Assembly (NCBI GenBank): GCA_045629005.1
Contig: JAZQQJ010000039.1
Span: forward strand, 1 to 35,903
Length of the DNA stretch: 35,903 nt
Direction of reading: 5' to 3'
Origin: RGIG3528 sp045629005
GTDB taxonomy: Bacteria > Bacillota > Clostridia > Lachnospirales > Lachnospiraceae
A program made the position numbers and the translations under genes. Position 1 is the stretch's first letter. Every line of letters begins with the position of its first letter. The notes under the pieces were generated by a model. The model worked only from the letters and a program-made list of their open reading frames with translations, made no database searches and was not told where the DNA came from. Shown here piece after piece: positions 12,504 to 20,569 of the stretch.

Positions 12504-14828
12504 TCAGGCATTGAACCCCTTAAGGATTGTCTGCACAAATTCTGCGTTATTTCTTGTATGTGCACACATGTTTATGAGACGTTCCGTTGCTTCCTCGGCA
12601 TGCGCTCCGTTAAGCGCTCTTCTGACTTTCGCCATGGCATCATATTCCTCCTTTGTAAGAAGAAGGTCATCTCGTCTCGTTCCTGACTTTGCAAGATCGA
12701 TTGCAGGGAATATGCGTCTCTCGGAAAGATTTCTGTCAAGTACAAGCTCCATATTACCTGTGCCCTTGAATTCCTCGAAAACAACATCATCCATGCGGCT
12801 TCCCGTATCAACAAGTGCCGTAGCAAGTATTGTCAGACTGCCGCCTTCACGCATTGTTCTGGCCGCGCCGAAGAACTTCTTGGGCATGTGAAGAGCTGCA
12901 GGGTCAAGACCACCGGAAAGTGTTCTGCCGCTCGAAGTAACGGTAAGATTGTACGCACGTGCAAGACGCGTGATGGAATCGAGCAGTATTACAACATCCT
13001 CACCGTGCTCAACAAGTCGCTTTGCACGCTCAATAACCATTTCCGAAACACGTTTATGGTTTTCGGGAAGTTCATCAAATGTAGAATAAATTACCTCAAC
13101 CTTTTCACCCTTAATAGACTCCTTCATGTCCGTAACTTCCTCAGGACGTTCATCGATGAGAAGAATAATAAGATGCATATCGGGATGATTTCTTGTAATG
13201 GAATTTGCTATTTCTTTAAGAAGGGTTGTCTTTCCTGATTTGGGCTGTGAAACAATCATACCTCTCTGGCCCTTGCCAATGGGAGCAATAAGATCAACCA
13301 TCCTCATGGCAACGGAGCTTGAAGGTGTTTCCGTATGTATTCTGTCCTTTGGGAAGATTGGTGTAAGTGTTTCGAACTTCTTTCTATTAACTGTGTCCTC
13401 AAGGCTGTAACCATTAACATCCTTGATGTACAGCAATGCGGAAAACTTCTCGTTTGCCGCCTGAACCTTCGTATTGCCGCGGATGATGTCGCCGCTTCTT
13501 AAGCCATAACGCTTAATCTGCATAGGCGAAACATAAACATCATTATTGCCCGGAAGGAAGTTATCACATCTTATAAATCCGAAACCATCAGGCATAATTT
13601 CAAGAATTCCGTTCTTTTCAACACCGCTGTCCAGTTCAGTGCCTGCCTGACTTCTAGGGTCAAACGGAGCATTATTCTCAGGCTGTGCCTGTCTCGGCTG
13701 TTGTGCCTGAGGCTGCTGGGACGGTATCTGCTGAGCCTGGGGTTGCTGAGGTTGCGGCTGCTGGGACTGCTGAGACTGCTGAGGCTGCTGTGCTTGCTGA
13801 GACTGCTGGGACTGCTGAGGCTGCTGAGGTTGATGAGGTTGATGAGGCTGGGGCTGCACCTGCTGTGTTTGAGGCTGCTGAGGTTGCTGGTACTGCACCT
13901 GATGAAACTGCGCCTGCTGGTGTGACTGCTGGGTTTGAGACTGCTGAGGTCGGGGCTCTGCAGACTGTTCTGCAGTTTTCTCGGGCATCTGACGCTGAAG
14001 TTTTTCCGAATATTTACCAAGTATCCTGCGTTGATTCTCTGCATGCTGTCCTGTAGGCCTTTCAAGTATTCTCCGAGGCTCTGCAGGATATTCTGCAGGT
14101 CTTTCAAGTATTCTCCGAGGTTCTGCAGACTGTTCTGCAGGTCTTTCAAGTATTGTGCGCTGATGTTTTTCCGAATATTTACCAAGTATTTTGCGCTGAT
14201 TCTCTGCCGATTTTTCAGACATCTGACGCGGTGCTTCCGAAACTTTTTCAGGCATAACGACCTGGTCGGACTTGCTTTCTTTATCCGCTTTGTCTACCTT
14301 TTCTGACTTGTCTGCTTTCTCTGACTTGTCTGCTATGCTTGCCTTATCTGCTTTTTCTGACTTGTCGGTTTCTTCGGTTTTACGGTTTTCAGCTGCTTTC
14401 CTTGTTTTACCTGCTTTATCTGCTTTGCCCGCTTTTGCTTCTCCGCTTGACTTATCCGATTTGCCCGCTTTTGCCTCTCCGCTTGCCTTATCTGATTTGC
14501 TTGCTTCACTTGCCTTATCTGCTTCGCTTGCTTCGCTTGCCTTATCTGATATGCCCGCTTCACTTGCCTTATCTGCTTTGCTTGCCTTATCTGATATGCC
14601 CGCTTCACTTGCCTTATCTGCTTTGCTTGCTTTTGCTTCTCCGCTTGACTTATCTGCTTTGCTTGCTTTATTTGATGTTTTTTCTTCAGTTGCAGAGGCT
14701 TTATTCTCGCCTTCCGCATTCTTAATTAAATTAATAATATCAGCCTTCTTTAAAGCCGTAATACCTTTAATGCCTTTTTCCTTTGCCAATTCCTTTAAAT
14801 CGGCAACAGACATACTCTCGTAATCCAT
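12504..14828 (-). CDS. rho: Transcription termination factor Rho with a large disordered insert
   Basis: 774 residues against about 420-430 for a plain Rho. Residues 1-40 are the N-terminal SAP-like helix bundle; 41-385 is an insert; 404-470 the cold-shock RNA-binding domain (NGILEIMPDGFGFIR); then the RecA-type ATPase with Walker A SQPKSGKTT (527-535), Walker B ILLIDE (555-560), and LDSITRLARAYN (616-627). So the core is complete and should be an active hexameric RNA helicase. The insert has three zones: Lys/Ala/Ser/Asp repeats (41-190), six repeats around R-x-I-L-(E/G)-(R/K) (about 211-290), and a Gln/Pro-rich stretch (295-385). RBS GGAGG lies only four bases before ATG 14828. Own promoter at 14917-14945. 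Confidence 0.97.
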   Translation of the reverse strand: MDYESMSVADLKELAKEKGIKGITALKKADIINLIKNAEGENKASATEEKTSNKASKADKSSGEAKASKADKASEAGISDKASKADKASEAGISDKASEASEADKASEASKSDKASGEAKAGKSDKSSGEAKAGKADKAGKTRKAAENRKTEETDKSEKADKASIADKSEKADKSEKVDKADKESKSDQVVMPEKVSEAPRQMSEKSAENQRKILGKYSEKHQRTILERPAEQSAEPRRILERPAEYPAEPRRILERPTGQHAENQRRILGKYSEKLQRQMPEKTAEQSAEPRPQQSQTQQSHQQAQFHQVQYQQPQQPQTQQVQPQPHQPHQPQQPQQSQQSQQAQQPQQSQQSQQPQPQQPQAQQIPSQQPQAQQPRQAQPENNAPFDPRSQAGTELDSGVEKNGILEIMPDGFGFIRCDNFLPGNNDVYVSPMQIKRYGLRSGDIIRGNTKVQAANEKFSALLYIKDVNGYSLEDTVNRKKFETLTPIFPKDRIHTETPSSSVAMRMVDLIAPIGKGQRGMIVSQPKSGKTTLLKEIANSITRNHPDMHLIILLIDERPEEVTDMKESIKGEKVEVIYSTFDELPENHKRVSEMVIERAKRLVEHGEDVVILLDSITRLARAYNLTVTSSGRTLSGGLDPAALHMPKKFFGAARTMREGGSLTILATALVDTGSRMDDVVFEEFKGTGNMELVLDRNLSERRIFPAIDLAKSGTRRDDLLLTKEEYDAMAKVRRALNGAHAEEATERLINMCAHTRNNAEFVQTILKGFNA
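13674..14710 (-). repeat. Coding repeats of the Rho insert
   Basis: DNA coding for Rho residues about 40-385. It consists of degenerate short repeats: codons for (S/A)-D-K-A-S-x-A type units (proximal), about 33-51 bp repeats coding for the R-R-I-L-E-R-P-A-E motif (centre), and Gln-Pro runs (distal). Such repeats leave long spurious frames on the other strand, which should not be annotated as genes. Repeat number is likely to vary between strains. Confidence 0.85.
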
Positions 14829-14916
14829 ACGTCCTCCAAAATTTAGTTTTACATTTTAACGGGAATTATAACTGAAAAAAATGATTCAATGATTGTCCGA
14901 AAATTTCGTTACGCCA

Positions 14917-14945
14917 ATGATATACCAAAATCCAATTCTAGTCAA
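14917..14945 (-). promoter_or_regulatory. Promoter of rho
   Basis: Minus strand: -35 TTGACT (14945-14940), 17-base spacer, -10 TATCAT (14922-14917). Leader about 80 nt. The octamer TTGACTAG at its -35 is the same as in the 63-bp array units. Confidence 0.6.
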
Positions 14946-15047
14946 CCGTATGAAGCGGTACATCACTTGCACCCTCTCTTATGTGCAAATCATTGGGGAT
15001 TTCACTTGACAAGCCTTTTTATCTGTGAGGCTTTAGTCTAATCTGCT

Positions 15048-15334
15048 TTTTGACTAGCTAAAATTGAAAAAATGAATTTTAGTCCTATGGAAATCCGGGA
15101 TTTTAGAAGCTTTTGACTAGCTAAAATCGAAAAATTGAATTTTAGTACCATGGAAATCCGGGATTTTAGAAGCTTTTGACTAGCTAAAATCGAAAAATTG
15201 AATTTTAGTACCATGGAAATCCAGGATTTTGAGAGATTTTGACTAGCTAAATTTCAAAAATTGAATTTTAGTACCATGGCGAGTCGGGATTTTGAGAAAA
15301 TTTGACTATCTAAATTTCAAAAATTGAATTTTAA
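15048..15334 (+). repeat. Array B: 4.5 units of the 63-bp repeat
   Basis: Units start at 15048, 15111, 15174, 15237 and 15300, again exactly 63 bp apart; the last breaks off at 15334. The first ~41 bp match array A (TTTTGACTAGCTAAA, then AAAAATTGAATTTTAGTA, then CCATGG instead of GCATGA). The following 22 bp are identical in units 1-2 (GGAAATCCGGGATTTTAGAAGC, split at the halves) and diverge in 3 and 4. Same orientation as array A and about 10.3 kb away. No coding potential. Confidence 0.95.
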
Positions 15335-15360
15335 TCTACTTACGCTACGAGCCCTACCTC

Positions 15361-15530
15361 GCGTGCGAACTCCGTTCGCTCGATGTCCGTTTGCTCATAA
15401 CCCAATTGCCACTTTCGTGGCTTCCATATACAAAAAGGGAGCGGTCACTTACAAGCAAGCTTGCAGTGGTCCGCTCCCTTTTTGTATATGCCGGCTGCGC
15501 CGGCAATTGGGTTATTCGCTATTCGCGCAT
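15361..15530. repeat. Large palindromic element containing the terminator of the trigger-factor-like gene
   Basis: Perfect outer inverted repeat of 14 bp (15397-15410 with 15502-15515) and perfect inner one of 19 bp (15426-15444 with 15471-15489), tip ACAAGCAAGCTTGCA. The inner stem with its A/T-rich run acts as a bidirectional-type intrinsic terminator, downstream of the minus-strand gene ending at 15543. The flanks (GCGAAC-TCC-GTTCGC, TCGATGTCCGTTTGCTCATAAC; GTTATTCGCTATTCGCGC) match those of the element at 6489-6680. Confidence 0.85.
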
Positions 15531-15542
15531 TTCTTTTAGTTT

Positions 15543-16601
15543 TTAGAACTTCTGTGCGTTTTCGATGATGTAATCCATTACATAGTCCATCTGAATTGCA
15601 CCTTCGATGATTTCCTTTGTGTAATCTGTTTCGAAGTCTTCGTAGTTATCGTAGCCGTACTGCTTAGCATATTCCATAGCACGTGTCATGTACTCGTCTT
15701 CGGAAATTTCAAGCTTTTCATTCTGGAAAATAGCTTCGATGATGTACTGGTAGTTAATCTGCTTGTCTGCATATACCTTTGAGTATGCCTGGAACTCTTC
15801 GGGAGATGAATAACCTGTCATGTAATAAAGAATGTACGCAACGTCCATACCATATGCTGTAGCCATCTGCTCGCAGTAGTCATAGTACGAATGATAGAAC
15901 TCGTCTGCTGCCTTATCAATCTCATATGAAGGAATATTTTCTACAGAACAGATTTCAAGAAGAGTATTGCTTACTGTTGTCTGATATGCTTCCTTGTCAA
16001 GGCTTTCTTTTGCGTCTGCCTTAAGCTCTTCAAGTGATGCATAGCCTGCTGTAACAGCAAGTTCATCATTGAGCTCGGGAATAACAGTTCTCTTAACTGC
16101 GTTAACAGTAACCTTGAAAACAACAGCTTTTCCTGCCAAATCAGGGTTGTTTGAATATGTTTCGGGAAACGTGAGATTGAGGTCTCTTGACTCACCCTTC
16201 TTTGCTCCGATAAGTCCGTCTTCAAAACCGGCGATGAATGCACCGCTGCCGAGTGTGAGATCATATCCTGCTTCGCTGTCATCCGTGCCACCTTCAAATG
16301 CAACTCCATCAAGATAGCCTGCATAGTTAATATTTACTGTGTCGCCTGATTCTGCAGGTCCATCAATTTCCTCTTCTGTAGCCAATGAGTTGCAAAGGCT
16401 GTCAAGTGTGCTTTGAAGCTCTGCATCCGTAGCACCCTTAAGCGCCATGCCCTTATATTCGCCAAGTGTGACGATAACTGTTGTCTTTTCATCACTGTGA
16501 GCCTTAAGCTTTACTTTTCCGTCTCCGGCTCCGTTACCACAGCCTATAACTGTGAACATCATTACTGCTGCAAGTACAGCAGCCAAAAATTTCTTTTTCA
16601 T
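15543..16601 (-). CDS. Extracytoplasmic trigger-factor-like peptidyl-prolyl isomerase lipoprotein
   Basis: 352 residues from ATG 16601 (RBS GGAAGGG); a longer frame to 16661 lacks support and would bury the signal. A lipoprotein signal ends at the lipobox V-I-G-C (Cys21). After a short linker come a trigger-factor-type FKBP domain (about 80-185: GDTVNINYAGYLDG, FIAGFEDGLIGAKKGE, N-L-T-F-P-E-T-Y) and a helical trigger-factor C-terminal region (about 190-352) without a ribosome-binding N-terminal domain. It most likely assists folding of secreted proteins outside the membrane, as PrsA does. Tyr- and Glu-rich C-terminus. Divergent from the sensory operon; an extended -10 (TGGTAGAAT, 16653-16648) is its likely promoter. 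Confidence 0.88.
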   Translation of the reverse strand: MKKKFLAAVLAAVMMFTVIGCGNGAGDGKVKLKAHSDEKTTVIVTLGEYKGMALKGATDAELQSTLDSLCNSLATEEEIDGPAESGDTVNINYAGYLDGVAFEGGTDDSEAGYDLTLGSGAFIAGFEDGLIGAKKGESRDLNLTFPETYSNNPDLAGKAVVFKVTVNAVKRTVIPELNDELAVTAGYASLEELKADAKESLDKEAYQTTVSNTLLEICSVENIPSYEIDKAADEFYHSYYDYCEQMATAYGMDVAYILYYMTGYSSPEEFQAYSKVYADKQINYQYIIEAIFQNEKLEISEDEYMTRAMEYAKQYGYDNYEDFETDYTKEIIEGAIQMDYVMDYIIENAQKF

Positions 16602-16714
16602 TTCTTTACCCTTCCTTCGCATCACTTTTTTGCGACGCACTTGTGAAATTCTACCACACATTTGTGAAAAAATAAAGAACTTTTACACTCGTGTAAGAAG
16701 CGTTGCGAGTATTA

Positions 16715-16743
16715 TTGCATATATTATCTTTTTCCGTTATGAT
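16715..16743 (+). promoter_or_regulatory. Promoter of the sensory operon
   Basis: -35 TTGCAT (16715-16720), 17-base spacer, -10 TATGAT (16738-16743). Start near 16750, about 40 nt before the response regulator gene. Confidence 0.5.
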
Positions 16744-16789
16744 TGGTTATCGTAACGAATTTGAAGATTTTCTTTTGAAAGGAAATAAC

Positions 16790-17566
16790 ATGTATACTGC
16801 TTATCTGGTTGATGACGAAGAGCTTATCCTGGATGAATTCATCCGCACAATTCCTTGGATGGATAACGGCTTCGAGGTTATTGGGTACAACACCAGCCCG
16901 CAAAAAGCAATTGCTGAAATAGAATCTATTCATCCCGACGTCGTATTCTGTGATCTCAAGATGATTGGAATGGACGGAAACGAACTGATTAAAAAGCTGA
17001 AAGAGGACGGTATCAGCTCAGAATTCGTAATGGTAAGTGCATTTGATAGTTTTGAAAATGTCAGAACATTTTTTCAACAATCAGGTTTTGATTATGTTCT
17101 TAAACCTGTGAATCAGGATGACATTCAGCTTGTTCTCGAACGATTGGTTCAAAGGCTCGCAGCCAAACAGAATCAGTCATCTGTGCCGTGCACTACCGGA
17201 ATTGTCCCTGACGAAGCCGAGGCAGATGATTCTCCGGAACTCCCAACCAATAATCTCAGCGTCAACAAGATGCTTGCCTTTATTGACATTAACTTTTCCA
17301 AAAAGATAACACTTGATATTCTGTCAAAGCAATTCGGCTTCAGCAGAAACTATATTTGCAACTTGTTTTCCAAGTATTTTCACACATCACTCACCTGCTA
17401 TCTGACCGCGAAGAGAATGGAACATGCCAAAAAGCTCCTTGCCGACAAGAGCCTCCTACTTAAAGATATTGCTATAGAGTGCGGATATTCCGAATACGTT
17501 CAGTTCTATAAGGTTTTTAAGGATTATTACGGTGTATCTCCTAAAGAGATGCTTGACAGCATTTGA
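16790..17566 (+). CDS. YesN/HptR-type response regulator (REC + AraC HTH)
   Basis: 258 residues from ATG 16790, chosen for its GAAAGGA RBS and because M-Y-T-A-Y-L-V-D-D-E-E opens a receiver domain; the longer frame to 16703 adds nothing recognisable. Receiver domain 1-120: acidic pair D8/D9, phospho-acceptor D55, S83, K105. AraC-type double HTH from about 158 to 258 (F-I-D-I-N-F-S-K-K-I-T-L ... G-Y-S-E-Y-V-Q-F-Y-K-V-F-K). Pairs with the kinase two genes downstream. Such regulators usually activate carbohydrate or sugar-phosphate uptake genes. First gene of a four-gene operon; the next starts 7 bp after its stop. Confidence 0.93.
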   Translation: MYTAYLVDDEELILDEFIRTIPWMDNGFEVIGYNTSPQKAIAEIESIHPDVVFCDLKMIGMDGNELIKKLKEDGISSEFVMVSAFDSFENVRTFFQQSGFDYVLKPVNQDDIQLVLERLVQRLAAKQNQSSVPCTTGIVPDEAEADDSPELPTNNLSVNKMLAFIDINFSKKITLDILSKQFGFSRNYICNLFSKYFHTSLTCYLTAKRMEHAKKLLADKSLLLKDIAIECGYSEYVQFYKVFKDYYGVSPKEMLDSI

Positions 17567-17573
17567 GGATTAT

Positions 17574-18863
17574 ATGAAAAAAAACTTCTTAAAAAAATTC
17601 TGCCTTATGATGGTGACAATAATCATACTGTGCACAGGAGGATTTCTTGCAGAGCATCTTATAGCCCGAAAAAACATTACCACAGTCAGGATTGCAATTG
17701 TTTCCGATCCTCTTGTTGAAAATTATTCCACTAACTACTATACCGAATGGCTAAAAAACCAGACAGGGTACAATATTGAGTTTACTTATTTTACTGAAGG
17801 ATACGAAAAAGAGTATTTAAGAGCATTGCTTTTTGATACACAGGGTGGTATCGATGCCGTATTTTTTCCGGCTGAAAGCGAAATAGTGTCCTTCGATGAA
17901 TTTGATGAATATGTTCGTGATGGATATATATGTGACCTGTCTGAGTTTGCAACCCCATCAAGCAACATTACAGCATTGCGTGGCAAGCAGCCTGAAAGAA
18001 CTGAGGCTTTCTATTATTTACCACATGTAAAAAACAGTAAGCAGGATATGATTACCGGCATATTGTGGATTAACACCCACTGGCTGAGCTCACTTTCGCT
18101 AAGAATCCCACAAACCTATGCCGAACTGGAAACCGTTCTTCAGGCCTTTTTGGAAAACGACCCGAACGGTAACGGAATAGCGGACGAAATCCCGCTTATA
18201 TCAGGCTATAAAAACGCGAAAATCACATTCGACGCTTTTGTGCAATATAGTATGGAAAATGCAGGCAGGGCCCAGGAATACTGTAACAGACTGAGAAGCC
18301 TTTCGGTTCTGTCAGATGAATGTATGAATTTTTCGAACAGACAGGTGCGGGAAGTTGTAAATTCACCCGACGACTGTGTGGGCGCATTTGTATCCAACAG
18401 TATTTCGGACTATGTCTATCCAAACGGTTCAGATGTTATTTCAAGGTTTACTGCTGTTCCTCCGCTGTTTTCCGAAACTGCGGGCCTTGAAACACTGAAA
18501 TCGGAGACTGCCGAACAAATCGGAGGCTTTATTCCTGAGAATGCTTTTCATAAAAAGGAAGCATTTGAAATAATGGATTTGATGCTTTCAGAGGAAGCAT
18601 CACTGATAGCTGCTTATGGTGAAAAAGATGTCGATTACAGGTATTCAATCGAAGGAGAACTATCGGCATACGGCAACAAAGCTGAGATAACAACAATTAA
18701 TTATCTCGGTTACTCACTCCAGAATAAAAATTTCAGAGGAGCCGGACCGATGAATCTCTCCCAGATAAAAAGTGATGAAGTCAAATGGCAGGGTGAGGGG
18801 TCATACGTTGAGTACATGGATGCCAGAGCGGTGAGGTTATATGAAAAACAAGCAAACGAATAA
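17574..18863 (+). CDS. Membrane-anchored extracellular solute-binding protein (sensor type)
   Basis: 429 residues from ATG 17574 (AGGA RBS). An N-terminal hydrophobic segment (about 9-27) has no usable lipobox, so it is likely a membrane anchor. The remainder resembles the type 1 solute-binding proteins for oligosaccharides, with the calcium-loop-like NDPNGNGIADEIPL typical of the YtcQ/LipO group, and a C-terminal region F-I-P-E-N-A-F. No permease or ATPase gene is near, and it sits between regulator and kinase, so it may present a ligand to the kinase instead of feeding a transporter. Its end overlaps the kinase gene by 23 bp, implying translational coupling. Confidence 0.8.
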   Translation: MKKNFLKKFCLMMVTIIILCTGGFLAEHLIARKNITTVRIAIVSDPLVENYSTNYYTEWLKNQTGYNIEFTYFTEGYEKEYLRALLFDTQGGIDAVFFPAESEIVSFDEFDEYVRDGYICDLSEFATPSSNITALRGKQPERTEAFYYLPHVKNSKQDMITGILWINTHWLSSLSLRIPQTYAELETVLQAFLENDPNGNGIADEIPLISGYKNAKITFDAFVQYSMENAGRAQEYCNRLRSLSVLSDECMNFSNRQVREVVNSPDDCVGAFVSNSISDYVYPNGSDVISRFTAVPPLFSETAGLETLKSETAEQIGGFIPENAFHKKEAFEIMDLMLSEEASLIAAYGEKDVDYRYSIEGELSAYGNKAEITTINYLGYSLQNKNFRGAGPMNLSQIKSDEVKWQGEGSYVEYMDARAVRLYEKQANE

Positions 18864-20556
18864 AAACTTAACACTTACAGCGAAGCTGAAAAGAACGGCT
18901 GTGCTGGTGCTGTTTGCAATGAGTGCTGTTTGGATTGGTTTTTATATGTACGCAAACAGTTTGCTCAAGCGATATGTAGACAATAACATCGAAATGGTTT
19001 CCTCGGAAATCATTTCCGAACTTGAAGAATACTTTCTTCAGATGGAGCGTACGGCTTTTGCCCTCAATGCAGACAAAGATGTTATCGCATTCCTGCGCGA
19101 AACCAATACAGTGGAATTCTCCGAAAAAGCAGAAAAAATAACTTCAAAAGTTCTTCAGTTTCAGGAACATGACAAGTTAATGGAGCATGTCATTATTTCC
19201 AACAAAAGCGGCAAATTCTACAGATTTTCCGGCAATCTCGACAATACCTCGGTAAAAAATCTGATTCGAAAGACTTCGGGGATGACTTCGGCGGAAGCTT
19301 TCACCATTAACCTCGAGACAACAGAGTATATCGGATATTATGCGCCGCTCTACGACGGAGTTGTCAGCTGTGGAAGCCTGATTATTCTTGCCTCGCAGGA
19401 TGCAATTCAAAAGCTCTTTGCCGAGGTCAGCAATGTCAACGAAATGCAGATTGCCTTGTGCTCGAATCAACGTATTATTATATCGGAATATAACGGATTC
19501 GCAGACGGCAATGTTGCAGATGCCATAAAAGAAAATGAATTCTATACTTATAAAAAAATAGGATTCACACCTTTCGAACTTCTGATTTCTTACGAAAGCG
19601 CAGGCCGTGAACTGAGAGCCTGGTTCATTGCTTCAATGATTGCTCTTGCTATATTCATGCTTGTGCTGTTCAGTCTGTTTCTGAGATTCTGGCGAAAGAA
19701 ATTTTTTGTTCCGATTCAACAGATTATTTCCGATGTTGAGCAGATTGAGGATAATCGCTCCAATAAAATTGCAGCCACAGGTCTTGCGCATTTTGACGGT
19801 CTGGTCGATGGAATAAACGACATGATTGAACGTGTCGAACAGAAAGAACAGGAAATATTTGAGGCAAGATACTCACTCAAAGAGGCTGAACTCCGCCGTG
19901 AAAAAGCAATGCTCATCTCTCTGAAAAAACAGATTAATGCACACTTTACCGTAAATGTCCTGACTGCCATAAAAGCACTGGCTGCCAATGGCGAGAATGA
20001 CAAGGCGGGTAATCTGTGTGATGGTCTCTCATACCTGCTTCGCTATGCCAATTCCTCCGAGACCAATATAAATCTCATGGAAGAGTTCTGGATACTTCAG
20101 AAATACGTCGATATCATGCAAATCCGTTATCCTGCCAGATTTACTTCAGATATTGAGATTGAAGACAAGCTTGAAGATATTATGATTCCCCGCATGTTAC
20201 TTCAACCCATAGTAGAGAACTGCATCAGACATGGTATAGTCAACAATATTGACAGACCGGGACATATTCACGTATTCTGTAAAATATGCAGTCAAACGAT
20301 TCATATCGTGATAGAGGACAACGGCATAGGAATGACTGTTGATGAAGTAAATGCACTGAAGGAACATATACATTCATCGGAGGACAGCGACGATGTTGCC
20401 GGACTGTCACATATTGCACTTTCAAACATTCAGCGTAGAATAGTGTCATATTACGGTGACGGCTATGGACTTGATATTGAGTCACACGAAGGCGAAGGCA
20501 CTGTTGTCACCGTATCCTTACCCCGACAAATACCTTCAGAGGTAAAAAGTATATAA
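18841..20556 (+). CDS. YesM/HptS-type sensor histidine kinase
   Basis: 571 residues. TM1 about 18-39, a large extracellular Cache-like domain (40-255), TM2 about 261-281, HAMP-like linker and coiled coil (282-358), His_kinase domain with phospho-acceptor His368 in QINAHFTVN, N-box LQPIVENCIRHGI (454-466) and G1 DNGIGM (493-498). The family consensus around the His is QINPHFLYN; here Pro, Leu and Tyr are replaced while the His and final Asn remain, so activity is probable but the phosphotransfer face is atypical. The Cache domain and the flanking solute-binding proteins suggest indirect sugar sensing. RBS GTGAGG before ATG 18841. Confidence 0.92.
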   Translation: MKNKQTNKNLTLTAKLKRTAVLVLFAMSAVWIGFYMYANSLLKRYVDNNIEMVSSEIISELEEYFLQMERTAFALNADKDVIAFLRETNTVEFSEKAEKITSKVLQFQEHDKLMEHVIISNKSGKFYRFSGNLDNTSVKNLIRKTSGMTSAEAFTINLETTEYIGYYAPLYDGVVSCGSLIILASQDAIQKLFAEVSNVNEMQIALCSNQRIIISEYNGFADGNVADAIKENEFYTYKKIGFTPFELLISYESAGRELRAWFIASMIALAIFMLVLFSLFLRFWRKKFFVPIQQIISDVEQIEDNRSNKIAATGLAHFDGLVDGINDMIERVEQKEQEIFEARYSLKEAELRREKAMLISLKKQINAHFTVNVLTAIKALAANGENDKAGNLCDGLSYLLRYANSSETNINLMEEFWILQKYVDIMQIRYPARFTSDIEIEDKLEDIMIPRMLLQPIVENCIRHGIVNNIDRPGHIHVFCKICSQTIHIVIEDNGIGMTVDEVNALKEHIHSSEDSDDVAGLSHIALSNIQRRIVSYYGDGYGLDIESHEGEGTVVTVSLPRQIPSEVKSI

Positions 20557-20569
20557 GAAAGGCATCAAA

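Noticed and set aside
13685..14823. Several long open frames on the plus strand inside rho
   Set aside because: They are antisense images of the low-complexity Rho insert (Leu/Ala/Cys-rich artefacts), without RBS or domain.
16602..16661. N-terminal extension of the trigger-factor-like lipoprotein
   Set aside because: It would place 20 basic residues before the signal peptide; the ATG at 16601 has a good RBS.
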